From: Frigoriflavimonas asaccharolytica | GTDB lineage: Bacteria; Bacteroidota; Bacteroidia; Flavobacteriales; Weeksellaceae | Assembly (NCBI RefSeq): GCF_013294015.1 | Contig: NZ_JABSNO010000005.1 | Coordinates: 62,001-126,000 of the forward strand | Direction: 5' to 3' | Length of the DNA stretch: 64,000 bases | In this document: positions 8,637 to 16,773 of the stretch, one piece after another | How the letters are laid out: each line of letters starts with the position of its first letter | Position numbering within the stretch: the stretch's first letter is position 1 | The notes under the pieces: model-generated | The model's input: only the letters and a program-made list of their open reading frames with translations | What the model was told of the DNA's origin: nothing | Database searches by the model: none | Translations under genes and position numbers: made by a program

Positions 8637-9122
8637 TTACTTAGTAAATTTTATTTGAGACTTTTCTATTTCTGTTAAATTCTTTAACCATATTTGCACA
8701 TTGGTATTCGAGAAACTAGCTTCTCCAAACTCAATATAAACATCATTATTAGATGAATTTAAATTTAATCTTGTAGGTGTTGTTATTTTATTTGCGTTAG
8801 CAAAACTCTGCATATAAAATTCTTGTTCTCTAGTCAATATTATTACACTTCGAAAAGCTTTACGTTTAAAAAAATTGTAATATCCCGCAATAATTAATGC
8901 ATCATCAATAAAATAGAGGTCGGCTGTACGAAACAAAAAATTAAGATTTTTTCTTCCAATGGTTAATGAATTACATTGCACATTTTCTTTTTTATTAACT
9001 AATTTAAATTGAATTTTCTTTAATCCACGTAATGCTTCCACAACTTTTTTGTGAGAATAATATCTGTCCAAGAAAATAAGCAGAAAGAAAATGGGAAATA
9101 CAATAAATGGCAAATAATTCAT
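8637..9122 (-). CDS. Unknown membrane-anchored protein
   Basis: The 161-residue protein has one N-terminal hydrophobic helix (about residues 3-19, YLPFIVFPIFFLLIFLD) and then a basic domain of alternating beta-like segments. No motif is recognised. It has no close partner: 149 nt of A/T-rich DNA separate it from tdh and 271 nt from the 42-bp repeat ORF, which is divergent. Base composition is that of the surrounding core genome, which favours an ordinary but poorly conserved gene. Confidence 0.75.
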   Translation of the reverse strand: MNYLPFIVFPIFFLLIFLDRYYSHKKVVEALRGLKKIQFKLVNKKENVQCNSLTIGRKNLNFLFRTADLYFIDDALIIAGYYNFFKRKAFRSVIILTREQEFYMQSFANANKITTPTRLNLNSSNNDVYIEFGEASFSNTNVQIWLKNLTEIEKSQIKFTK

Positions 9123-9342
9123 ACAAACTTTTTTTTAATTACAGTAAAAACATTTTTGAATTAATAAAAAAAATGCAAATTTCCACCACTCTAAAGAAGT
9201 TCGTTTCATATACATCAACCATGTTTTACCCTTGCTAAAATAAATAAATTTACCAGCACACCATCCATCACAATCATTTAATTGCAAATAAACTAACAAA
9301 TCTTCACCTACTTATACATGTACTAAATTATTCTAAAATTTA

Positions 9343-9374
9343 TTGTCAACACATCAATATTTTACCTAATTTTG
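9343..9374 (+). promoter_or_regulatory. Consensus promoter in front of the 42-bp repeat ORF
   Basis: TTG at 9343-9345 and TAATTTTG at 9367-9374 are separated by 21 nt, within the flavobacterial consensus. The predicted start near 9381 lies 13 nt before the ATG at 9394. I saw nothing else notable in the gap 9123-9393. Confidence 0.65.
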
Positions 9375-9393
9375 AGTAAAGCAAAAAGAGAAG

Positions 9394-9627
9394 ATGTGGG
9401 CACTATTCAATTTATTTTTTATAGAATATCGTAAAGATGCCACCAAATTACCCGAAAACTTCAAACACCCTCGCAATAGGTTTTCGGAACTTCCCGAAAA
9501 GTTGTTGCACCCTCGTTTAGACCTTTCGGGAACCTCCGAAAGCTTCTCGCACCCTAGTAAGAGACTTTCGGACACCTCCGAAAACCTCCTTCACCCTAGC
9601 TTGGAACTTTCGGAGGAAAATCTTTAA
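9394..9627 (+). CDS. Small repeat protein, four 14-residue repeats
   Basis: A 77-residue frame begins with a hydrophobic stretch (MWALFNLFFIEY) and then has four tandem 14-residue units (residues 19-74) of the pattern [LT][PS]Ex[FL]xHP[RS]xx[FL]S[EGD]. The first unit is LPENFKHPRNRFSE. A consensus promoter stands 20 nt upstream, and the frame stays open through all units, both of which favour translation. However, the same DNA is also open in other frames and consists of spaced palindromes, so the selected feature may be the DNA or RNA rather than the peptide. I recognise no function. It is followed 49 nt later by the unknown gene at 9677. Confidence 0.45.
   Translation: MWALFNLFFIEYRKDATKLPENFKHPRNRFSELPEKLLHPRLDLSGTSESFSHPSKRLSDTSENLLHPSLELSEENL
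9448..9615 (+). repeat. Four 42-bp tandem repeats with a palindrome at each junction
   Basis: Units start at 9448, 9490, 9532 and 9574, exactly 42 bp apart. Each unit junction is an inverted repeat of the form TTTCGG-N5-CCGAAA (for example TTTCGGGAACCTCCGAAAG), so three hairpins recur every 42 bp. The core CACCCT recurs once per unit. G+C is clearly higher than in flanking DNA. Confidence 0.85.
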
Positions 9628-9676
9628 AAAAAACGTTTTTTCATTTAATAATACATTTAACCTAAGAACAGAGAAT

Positions 9677-10414
9677 ATGAATTCCATTGACTTACCAAAA
9701 CTCCGCAACGCAGAATATCTGCAATACATGAAAGATTTTGCGGGCATCATCAACCTGAATAATCCTGCTGCTTTGCAGATAGATGCCAAACTTTCGGCAT
9801 TTAATGCTAAAACCGTGGAGCTGGAAAATTTATTTAAAAAAGCCCTTGCCAACGATCGCACCAAAGTAATACTCGCATTGGATGAAAGACGAGATGATGC
9901 CATCAACGGTATTTTCTTTTTTCTACAAGGTTATGCCTATCATTTTGAGGAAGATAAAAAGAGAAATGCACAATTGCTGCTCGCCAATATGAACATCTAT
10001 GGCAGTGGTATTGCCCGCCAAAATTATCAATCTGAAACGGCAACGCTCAACAATATGATCCGCGATTGGGAAGAGAAAACCGATTTGAAAGATGCTGTAA
10101 CATCTTTTGCACTGAACGCTTGGGTAGATGAATTGTCGGATGCCAACACGCAATTCAACACCGAATACCTTTCCCGAACACAGGAATACGGCGATGCGAA
10201 CCCAGATACCATCAAATCTAAAAGAGAGGAAACCAATGATGCTTACTATGCGCTTCGGGATCGTATAGATGCGCTGCATACGTTGGTAGAAACCCCACCA
10301 TCGCCTTATGCTACAGTGATTAATCAATTGAATGCTTTGACGGAGCAGTATAATGTGTTGCTGGTGAAGAGAAATGATGGGTTGCCACCGGAAGAGCCAG
10401 AGAATCCTGCTTAA
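9677..10414 (+). CDS. Unknown protein, DUF6261-like
   Basis: The 245-residue protein is predicted to be mostly helical, with no signal peptide or membrane segment. The opening LPKLRNAEYLQYMKDF resembles the start of a Bacteroidota family of unknown function that I recall as DUF6261; this is a memory-based and tentative link. The C-terminus is Pro/Glu-rich (GLPPEEPENPA). G+C is about 42-50% in the stretches I counted, against roughly 25-33% in neighbours, which suggests a different origin or different selection. It lies between the 42-bp repeats and a cluster of palindromes. Confidence 0.75.
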   Translation: MNSIDLPKLRNAEYLQYMKDFAGIINLNNPAALQIDAKLSAFNAKTVELENLFKKALANDRTKVILALDERRDDAINGIFFFLQGYAYHFEEDKKRNAQLLLANMNIYGSGIARQNYQSETATLNNMIRDWEEKTDLKDAVTSFALNAWVDELSDANTQFNTEYLSRTQEYGDANPDTIKSKREETNDAYYALRDRIDALHTLVETPPSPYATVINQLNALTEQYNVLLVKRNDGLPPEEPENPA

Positions 10415-10430
10415 TTCTTTTCAACAATCA

Positions 10431-10624
10431 GTCATTGCGATCCCGATATCTATCGGGAGAAGAAATCCTTCAACGTCCGTCATTGCAATCCCGATAACTA
10501 TCGGGAGAAGCAATCCATACGCACCGTACTACTGCATATAGGGGATTGCTTCGTTCCTCGCAATGACAGTGTGGGTGCAATGACAGTATGTGTATGTATG
10601 GATTGCTTCGTTCTTCGCAATGAC
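10431..10624. repeat. Cluster of GTCATTGCGA-type palindromic repeats
   Basis: Two direct copies (10431-10468 and 10479-10516, GTCATTGC..TCCCGAT..ATCGGGAGAAG.AATCC) are followed by two inverted copies (10543-10567 and 10600-10624, GGATTGCTTCGTTC.TCGCAATGAC). Degenerate fragments continue to about 10660. The ATTGCTTCGTTCCTCGCAATGAC sequence belongs to a widespread class of bacterial intergenic repeats. The cluster fills the 282-bp gap before ggt. Confidence 0.85.
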
Positions 10625-10696
10625 AGTGTGGGGCAATGATAGCGTGGCGCTATGACGGTCGTGCATAACAATTTTTAATTCTAGTAAAACCAAATC

Positions 10697-12385
10697 ATGT
10701 TTAAATCATCCTTCCTATTCCTCTTCCTCTTTTCTCAATTCTGCTTCTCCCAATTCACAGATTTCAATATTACCAAAGAAATTCATGTAAAGAATAAAGG
10801 TGTGGTGGTTTCTGCGCATCCTTTGGCGAGCGAAGTGGGTGCGAAAATTTTGCGCGAAGGCGGAAACGCTTTTGATGCGATGGTGGCAACGCAATTGGCT
10901 TTGGCAGTGGTTTATCCGCAAGCGGGAAATTTGGGCGGTGGTGGTTTTTTGGTGGCATCAAAAAGTGATGGTTCTACTTTTACGCTAGATTATAGAGAAA
11001 CGGCGCCGAAAAATGCGACTAAAGATATGTATCTGGATAAAAATGGAAACGCCAATACCGATCTTTCTCAAGAAGGAAGATTGTCTGTGGGTATTCCAGG
11101 TTCTGTCGCTGGTTTTTTTGAGACTGCAAAAAGCGGAAAACTTCAGATGGAAAAACTTATTCAGCCCGCGATAGATCTTGCTGAAAAGGGTTTTGCCATC
11201 ACAGAAAGGGAAGCGGATTTGCTGAATGCTCATCAAGAGATTTTTAACACAAACAATCCGAAAGGAACGGTTTTCTTTAAAAATGGTGGATGGAAATCTG
11301 GAGATTTTTTAATACAAAAACAATTGGCAGCAACTTTGAAACTCATTCAAAAAAATGGCGCAAGAGGTTTCTACGAGGGTGAAACGGCAAATTTAATTGT
11401 CGCCGAGATGAAACGCGGAAACGGCATCATTACTTTAAATGATTTGAAAGATTATAAAATTGTGAATAGAAAACCCCTCCAATTTAAGTATAAAGGTTTT
11501 GATATCATCTCTATGCCATTGCCTTCTAGCGGCGGAATTCTACTGGCACAAATGCTGAAAATGTCGGCATTTGAAAACCTTGAAAAGCACCAGCACAACT
11601 CTACCGAAGCCGTGCAAATAATGGTGGAAGCAGAAAGAAGAGCGTTTGCAGACCGCGCAGAATATATGGGAGATCCAGATTTCATCAATAATAAAACTGA
11701 AATGTTGATCTCTGATGCTTATCTAAAAAAGCGCTGGGAAAATTTTGATATCAATAAAGCTACTCCTAGTGCAGCAGTTGGGAAAATAGCAACACTTCTT
11801 AGCGAGTCTTTAGAAACCACACATATTTCCATTTTGGATAAAGAAGGAAATGCCGTTTCTGTAACCACAACTTTAAATGGATTGTACGGCAGCAAAGTGG
11901 TCGTTTCTGGTGCAGGATTTTTATTGAATAATGAAATGGACGATTTCTCTGTGAAACCGGGCGTTCCAAATATGTACGGCGCAGTTGGTGGTGAAGCAAA
12001 CTCAATTCAACCTGGGAAAAGAATGCTTTCTTCTATGACGCCAACCATTGTTTTGAAAAATGGAAAGCCTTTTATGGTGGTGGGAACTCCGGGTGGAACT
12101 ACCATTCCTACTTCGGTTTTTCAATCTGTGGTGAATGTGATTGATTTTAAATTTGATGCAAATATGAGCGTGAATGCACCGAAATTTCATCATCAATGGT
12201 TGCCAGAAACGGTAATGGTTGAAACGGGATTTCCAGTAAGTTCTATTAAAAATTTAGAAAAATTGAATTATAAAATTGAACATCGCAATCAAATTGGGAG
12301 AACGGAGATGATATTGGTGCAGAACGATGGTAGTGTGATAGGAGTTGCGGATGGACGTGGAGATGATTCTGTGGCAGCGGAATAG
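10697..12385 (+). CDS. ggt: Gamma-glutamyltransferase
   Basis: The 562-residue precursor has a signal peptide (about residues 1-18, ending CFSQ), so it acts in the periplasm. It hydrolyses glutathione and other gamma-glutamyl compounds or transfers the gamma-glutamyl group. The self-cleavage site and nucleophile are visible as Thr374 in ETTHISILDKEGNAVSVT, which begins the small subunit. The substrate-binding motifs GGGGFLVASK, SSGGILLAQ, MLSSMTPT and TPGGTTIPTSVFQ are intact. The length is normal for the family. It is monocistronic, and no clear promoter is seen because a palindrome cluster occupies the upstream gap. Confidence 0.95.
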   Translation: MFKSSFLFLFLFSQFCFSQFTDFNITKEIHVKNKGVVVSAHPLASEVGAKILREGGNAFDAMVATQLALAVVYPQAGNLGGGGFLVASKSDGSTFTLDYRETAPKNATKDMYLDKNGNANTDLSQEGRLSVGIPGSVAGFFETAKSGKLQMEKLIQPAIDLAEKGFAITEREADLLNAHQEIFNTNNPKGTVFFKNGGWKSGDFLIQKQLAATLKLIQKNGARGFYEGETANLIVAEMKRGNGIITLNDLKDYKIVNRKPLQFKYKGFDIISMPLPSSGGILLAQMLKMSAFENLEKHQHNSTEAVQIMVEAERRAFADRAEYMGDPDFINNKTEMLISDAYLKKRWENFDINKATPSAAVGKIATLLSESLETTHISILDKEGNAVSVTTTLNGLYGSKVVVSGAGFLLNNEMDDFSVKPGVPNMYGAVGGEANSIQPGKRMLSSMTPTIVLKNGKPFMVVGTPGGTTIPTSVFQSVVNVIDFKFDANMSVNAPKFHHQWLPETVMVETGFPVSSIKNLEKLNYKIEHRNQIGRTEMILVQNDGSVIGVADGRGDDSVAAE

Positions 12386-12467
12386 ATTTTAAACATTGAA
12401 TTTTTTCTAAACGCGCAGATTACAAAGAAATATTTTGCCTTCGTGCTTAAATTTAATTATGCATTTT

Positions 12468-12495
12468 ACCATTAAGGAATTAAGAATCATTAAGG
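12468..12495 (+). repeat. Copy of the ACCATTAAGGAATTAAG repeat arm
   Basis: These 28 bases match the left arm of the hairpin at 14609-14665. The right arm here is degenerate. The rest of the 255-bp gap (12386-12640) is A/T-rich and holds nothing else that I recognise. Confidence 0.6.
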
Positions 12496-12640
12496 CGAAT
12501 TTTCTTGTGGTGCTGATGGTCTTAAAGAAAATTTAATTAAAGTAAATTCATTATTACAATGTAATATTTAACCTTTGACAGAAGTTATATAAAAATTAAA
12601 ATATTCGATTTATAATTTCCAATTTCAGACTTTAAAATGC

Positions 12641-14065
12641 TTACTTTTTTGCCAATTTCCGCAACATTCCTTTGAAAATAAATCCGTGAAATGGCAAAAC
12701 CGAATACCAATACAATCTGCCGGATAAACCTAAAGGACGAAAAGTAGCATTTTGATATAAAATTCCATCAATTATTTTAAATTCTAACCAAGCTTCACCG
12801 GGAAGTTTCATTTCTGCAAATAGTAGTAATCGTTTTTCTGCTTTGCTAGAATATAATACGCGCCAGAAATCTATGGAATCTCCAGCTTCTACCTCAGTTT
12901 GGTTTCTTCGGCCTCGTTTTAAGCCTACTCCACCAACTAATTTATCCATATATCCACGGATTTCCCAGAGAAAATCTCCGTAATACCAACCTGTATTGCC
13001 ACCAATACTAAAAATTTTGTTGATGCTTTCTTGCACATCATCTACTTTCATAGATCGAGAATCTTTGAAACAACCCTCATCTGGAACCTCGAGATATTGC
13101 CAAACATTTCTTTGGTGAAATTGGCTTGAAAATTCATCGTACCAACTGGAAAGTACGTTGTTTTGTTTTATTTTATCAAATGCCAAAACGATGGCTTCTT
13201 TATAACTAAATAATTTAATTCCAAAATCTTCTGCAAGCGCATTTGGTGTAGCTACAACATCAATCTTCATACTATCTACCAAGTTTTGTGCAAGAGAATA
13301 TTGCGTAGATGTGATGAAATAGAGCCAATAAGAAGATAATTTTGGCGTCATGATAGGAACGGTGTAAATGTATCTCTTCAATTTTCGAACTTCGGCGTAT
13401 TGCAAAAGCATCTCTTTGTAGGTGAGAATATCGTCTCCGGCTATATCAAAATGTTTGTTGTAGGTTTTTTCTACGCCCAAAACTTTTATTAAAAATTGCA
13501 GAACGTTGCGAATTGCAATTGGCTGGCACTTTGTTTTCAACCATTTTGGGGCGACCATTATTGGCAATTTCTCTACCAAATCTCGCACAATCTCGAAAGA
13601 TGCGGAGCCAGAACCAACGATGATGCCTGCGCGAAGGCAGGTTAATGCATACTTTTCACTGGCTAATTTTTGTTCTACATTTTTTCTGGATTGCAGATGG
13701 TCTGATAAGATTTCTTCATTGATGATTCCCGTGAGAAAAACGACTTGTTTGACGTCTGTTTTTTCTATTGCTATTCTAAAATTTTGAGCAGACACGCTTT
13801 CCTTTTCCATAAAATCTGAGGAAGTAGCCATGGAATGGATCAGATAATAAGCAAAATCTATATCTTTCGGAAAATTTTGCAGTGTAGATTCATCCAAAAA
13901 ATCATTTTCTATGATTTCTATTTGTCCTAAATTTTCCTCATATAGTTTTGTGCCAAATCTTCTTTTGTCTCGTACGGAACAAATAACGTGATGACCTTCT
14001 TTTAAAAGTTGGATGAGCACTCTTTTACCAATATATCCGGTTGCTCCTGTTAATAAAATTCTCAT
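12641..14065 (-). CDS. SDR-fold protein with C-terminal DUF2867 domain
   Basis: The 474-residue protein has an N-terminal NAD(P)-binding Rossmann domain (ILLTGATGYIGKRVLIQLL, residues 2-20), resembling NmrA/YbjT proteins, and a C-terminal part (about 330-474) with the GGNTGWYYGDFLWEIRGYMDKLVGG segment typical of DUF2867. The cellular role is unknown. Its start overlaps the stop of the SRPBCC gene by four bases, so the two are coupled. Related SDR and SRPBCC genes occur in light-induced photolyase and carotenoid clusters of other bacteria, and here they flank carotenoid genes; a link to light or oxidative stress is inferred. Confidence 0.85.
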   Translation of the reverse strand: MRILLTGATGYIGKRVLIQLLKEGHHVICSVRDKRRFGTKLYEENLGQIEIIENDFLDESTLQNFPKDIDFAYYLIHSMATSSDFMEKESVSAQNFRIAIEKTDVKQVVFLTGIINEEILSDHLQSRKNVEQKLASEKYALTCLRAGIIVGSGSASFEIVRDLVEKLPIMVAPKWLKTKCQPIAIRNVLQFLIKVLGVEKTYNKHFDIAGDDILTYKEMLLQYAEVRKLKRYIYTVPIMTPKLSSYWLYFITSTQYSLAQNLVDSMKIDVVATPNALAEDFGIKLFSYKEAIVLAFDKIKQNNVLSSWYDEFSSQFHQRNVWQYLEVPDEGCFKDSRSMKVDDVQESINKIFSIGGNTGWYYGDFLWEIRGYMDKLVGGVGLKRGRRNQTEVEAGDSIDFWRVLYSSKAEKRLLLFAEMKLPGEAWLEFKIIDGILYQNATFRPLGLSGRLYWYSVLPFHGFIFKGMLRKLAKK

Positions 14066-14547
14066 GATGGAAAAAGTTTATCCAAGATAGAAAATCTACC
14101 TTGGAAAATAGATTGAACTTTATTTTTGACAATTGCACCGCCAAATAAATCTCCTAGCAAACCTAAGGGCAATTTATAATTCACAATGTCCGTCATTTTT
14201 ACTTTATCTTCTCCCACTTTTTCAAAATGATGCTCGTGGTGCCACATTGCATACGGACCAAAACGCTGCTCATCTACAAAATATTTTTTGTGTACTAAAT
14301 GGGTAATTTCTGTAATCCAGTTGGCTTTAATCATGGGTAAAATACCAATTTCATAGGTGATTATTTGCCCCAGATATGTTTCGTTGGGAGGATTGTTGGT
14401 GATGGTGAAACCCATTTCTTCTGGAGTAATCTTATCTAAATTGGTTGGTTTTGAAAAAAAATCCCAAGCTTTATCTAGTGAAATTGGAAGAATTTGTTCG
14501 GAAGTTAAGGTGTAAATTCCAGATTGTTTGGTGATATTGAGTTTCAT
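14062..14547 (-). CDS. SRPBCC-family ligand-binding protein
   Basis: The 161-residue protein has the START/Bet v1-like (SRPBCC) layout: an N-terminal SEQILPISLDKAWDFFSKPTNLDKITP motif region, beta strands, and a C-terminal helix. Members are often labelled cell division inhibitor by distant similarity, without proof. The fold binds hydrophobic ligands. It overlaps the next gene (ATGA) and probably acts with it. It is separated from crtZ by a 306-bp gap rich in repeats, so it may have its own promoter. Confidence 0.85.
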   Translation of the reverse strand: MKLNITKQSGIYTLTSEQILPISLDKAWDFFSKPTNLDKITPEEMGFTITNNPPNETYLGQIITYEIGILPMIKANWITEITHLVHKKYFVDEQRFGPYAMWHHEHHFEKVGEDKVKMTDIVNYKLPLGLLGDLFGGAIVKNKVQSIFQGRFSILDKLFPS

Positions 14548-14608
14548 GAATTTCTAATTTTTATAAAATTATACCATTTATAATTTTAAAATTGTTAAAT
14601 ATTTTTTA

Positions 14609-14665
14609 AACCATTAAGGAATTAAGAATCATTAAGGTTTAATGATTCTTAAACTCTTAATGGTT
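14609..14665. repeat. Hairpin-forming inverted repeat in a 306-bp gap
   Basis: The arms AACCATTAAGGAATTAAG.. and ..CTCTTAATGGTT pair over about 26 positions with few mismatches. The gap 14548-14853 holds this hairpin, the 3'-end element at 14755-14831 and otherwise A/T-rich sequence. I see no gene in it. Confidence 0.8.
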
Positions 14666-14754
14666 AAATTCATTTAAGGTTAAAATATTGAATTATTAAT
14701 TAATACTATTAATCTTTGCTATTTCAACTGGAAATATCTTTTAATTTATATATA

Positions 14755-14831
14755 CTTTGCGCCCCGACTTGAGTGGAATTCCTTTTTTTTTCAAAAAAAA
14801 TAATGGGAACGGAAGGCGGAATATGGCGCCC
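14755..14831 (-). repeat. 3'-end interspersed element, copy A (after crtZ)
   Basis: On the minus strand it reads GGGCGCC..TTCCGCCTTCCGTTCCC..T-rich..ACTCAAGTCGGGGCGCAAAG. It lies about 22 nt after the crtZ stop. Copies B, C and D are at 34707, 41501 and 58302. The central hairpin here is short. Confidence 0.8.
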
Positions 14832-14853
14832 AAAAAATTTGCTTAAAAAAATA

Positions 14854-15306
14854 TTACATTCTGAAATATTTGATTGGAACGTATAACATTCCAAAACATT
14901 CTCCCTCTTCTTTTCCTAAATGTTTGTGGTGTATTTTGTGTGCTTTTCTTAGACCTCGCAGATATTTGTTGTTGGTTTTATCAAACCATTTGAATCTTCT
15001 GTGAATGAGCACATCGTGAATGAAAAAATAGGCCATTCCGTAGAATAATATTCCTAAACCTATAAAAAACAGGTAATTGATGCCATACCAAGTTCCGAAA
15101 TAAAATAACGTTATACTTGGAATTGCTCCGAAAACGAAGAACCAATCGTTTTTTTCGAAGACGTGAGGATAACCAGGTTGGTGGTGATCTTCGTGAAAAT
15201 ACCAGCCAAAACCATGCATGATGTATTTGTGTATGAGCCAAGTTGCGCATTCCATAAGTACAAATGAGACAATCGTAATTGAAATATAAAATAATATCAA
15301 CATCAT
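14854..15306 (-). CDS. crtZ: Beta-carotene hydroxylase
   Basis: The 150-residue membrane protein belongs to the fatty acid hydroxylase superfamily. The di-iron histidine motifs are all present: HKYIMH, HEDHH, HDVLIH and HKIHH. Four hydrophobic helices are visible. CrtZ adds hydroxyl groups to the beta-ionone rings, turning beta-carotene into zeaxanthin. The start ATG overlaps the stop of the preceding gene by one base, and an in-frame ATG directly follows (MM). It is the last gene of the carotenoid operon. No lycopene cyclase is present in this window. Confidence 0.93.
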   Translation of the reverse strand: MMLILFYISITIVSFVLMECATWLIHKYIMHGFGWYFHEDHHQPGYPHVFEKNDWFFVFGAIPSITLFYFGTWYGINYLFFIGLGILFYGMAYFFIHDVLIHRRFKWFDKTNNKYLRGLRKAHKIHHKHLGKEEGECFGMLYVPIKYFRM

Positions 15307-15758
15307 TATAACTTTAAATAATTTTTAATTTCTTTTTTTAATACTTCATCATTCCAATCTTGGAAATTATTTTTGATGAACGTTTTGTCTTCTTCTATAT
15401 TTTCGTAATATCCGAGAAGTTTCGGCATTTCTGATTGTGATAATAATCGGAAAAATCTTATTTCTACATTTTTTGGTTGCAATTGTATGGCTTTATCTAA
15501 TTCTGTTTTGCCTTTTTTAAAATAAGACATTTTGGATATCGGATTGAAGACGTGCTTTGCCATAAATAAATTTCCTACACCAGAAAAAGCAAGATAAATA
15601 GGCTGTTGCGTATTTGCAAAGTCTTTGGTTGCATTTTTAATTAATTCTTTTGCTGCGGAAGTAGAATTTTCTGCTTTTGCGCATTGCTCTTTATATTGCA
15701 TAGTAGATTGTGCGTTTATAAAAGTTGAAAACAAAAGAAAAAATAGTAGATTTTTCAT
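15306..15758 (-). CDS. Unknown exported protein in the carotenoid operon
   Basis: The 150-residue protein has a signal peptide (MKNLLFFLLFSTFINAQ) and a helical, Lys/Glu-rich mature part. The segment KGKTELDKAIQLQPKNVEIRFFRLLSQ looks like a single TPR-like helical pair. No enzymatic motif is seen. It is translationally coupled to crtZ and lies 123 nt after crtB. The mature protein should be periplasmic, which is unexpected for a gene placed between two membrane or cytosolic pigment enzymes. Its function is unknown. Confidence 0.82.
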   Translation of the reverse strand: MKNLLFFLLFSTFINAQSTMQYKEQCAKAENSTSAAKELIKNATKDFANTQQPIYLAFSGVGNLFMAKHVFNPISKMSYFKKGKTELDKAIQLQPKNVEIRFFRLLSQSEMPKLLGYYENIEEDKTFIKNNFQDWNDEVLKKEIKNYLKL

Positions 15759-15881
15759 ATGTACATTTTACTTAATGGTCATATAAAATCGCCCTACTTA
15801 AATTTCTATTTATTTCACAAACCATATTTTTATCCAATTTGACAGATTTTATTTTTTTTTGCAAAATTTCTAGGGCCGATT

Positions 15882-16724
15882 TCAAACCAATTTGAGGTTT
15901 TTATTCAAAATCATTTCCCCCAAAAGGTATGCCTTTCTTGCGTTTGAAACTCTAATTCTTTTTGATAATAATATTTCTGGTTCCGTATTGCGAATTTTTT
16001 TGAATAAATTGATGTAATATTTGTACGCCATATAAACCGCAAATTTACTGGTGACAGGCAATAATTTGATCCCGATTAACGCATTTTCAAAATCTTTTGC
16101 AATATCTAATTCTATTTCTTGTTTATCTCTTAAACTGAATTTTTGAAAATCAACTTTTGGAAAATAAGTTCTGTTTAAAACGTGAAAATCTGCACGGATA
16201 TCTCTCAAAAAATTAATTTTTTGGAACGCCGCACCCAAACTTTTTGCGTAAGGTTCTAATTCTTCATATCTCTTTGGATCTGCGTTCACAAAAACTTTTA
16301 GACACATCAAACCTACCACTTCTGCGCTTCCATAGATATATTCTTCGTATTGTTCTACGGTTTCATATTTAATATCTTCCAAATCCTTGTACATAGAATC
16401 CAAAAAAGCATCTATATATTGTCTCTCAATATTGTATTTTTTCACTGTATAAGCGAATGAATGAAGAATCGGATTCAGGGAAATTCCTTTTGCTAAAGCA
16501 TCGTTTAATTGCAAAACGAAATCATCCAAAAGTTCTTTCTTTGGATAGTCGTGAAAACTATCTACAATTTCGTCCGCAAAACGAACGAACCCATAAATAT
16601 TATAAATTCCCTCACGAATATCTGTAGGAAAAAGTAAAATTGCACGCGAAAATGAACTACTATAAGCTTGTGTTACGAGTTTGCTACAATTAAAACTTAC
16701 TGAATTATGAAGATTTTGAACCAT
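15882..16724 (-). CDS. crtB: Phytoene synthase
   Basis: The 280-residue protein belongs to the squalene/phytoene synthase family. Both Asp-rich, Mg-diphosphate-binding motifs are visible: DEIVD in YGFVRFADEIVDSFHD, and RDIRAD in NFLRDIRADFHVL. It would join two geranylgeranyl diphosphates into phytoene. The assignment to phytoene rather than squalene synthase comes from its position 49 nt after crtI. No GGPP synthase lies in the window, so the precursor must come from elsewhere. Confidence 0.93.
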   Translation of the reverse strand: MVQNLHNSVSFNCSKLVTQAYSSSFSRAILLFPTDIREGIYNIYGFVRFADEIVDSFHDYPKKELLDDFVLQLNDALAKGISLNPILHSFAYTVKKYNIERQYIDAFLDSMYKDLEDIKYETVEQYEEYIYGSAEVVGLMCLKVFVNADPKRYEELEPYAKSLGAAFQKINFLRDIRADFHVLNRTYFPKVDFQKFSLRDKQEIELDIAKDFENALIGIKLLPVTSKFAVYMAYKYYINLFKKIRNTEPEILLSKRIRVSNARKAYLLGEMILNKNLKLV

Positions 16725-16773
16725 GCATTATGTTATATTTCTACTAAATTTATATAAAAGTACTTTTTAACTT

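Noticed and set aside
9448-9615. CRISPR array or origin iterons
   Set aside because: Units are contiguous 42-bp repeats without unique spacers, and no replication initiator or plasmid genes are near. Iteron function is left only as a speculation.
9517-9906. Minus-strand 129-residue frame opposite the repeat ORF and the gene at 9677
   Set aside because: It only mirrors the repeats and the start of the plus-strand gene, and there is no promoter or sensible start for it.
10431-10660. Transposon or IS remnant
   Set aside because: Only short palindromic repeats are present; no transposase frame, target duplication or long terminal repeats can be seen.
10770-10988. Arg/His/Trp-rich frames overlapping the start of ggt on both strands
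   Set aside because: They are by-products of G-rich codons in ggt, whose own frame has full-length family motifs.
14062-14547. SulA-like cell division inhibitor
   Set aside because: The label comes from distant annotations of SRPBCC proteins; the sequence only supports a ligand-binding SRPBCC fold.
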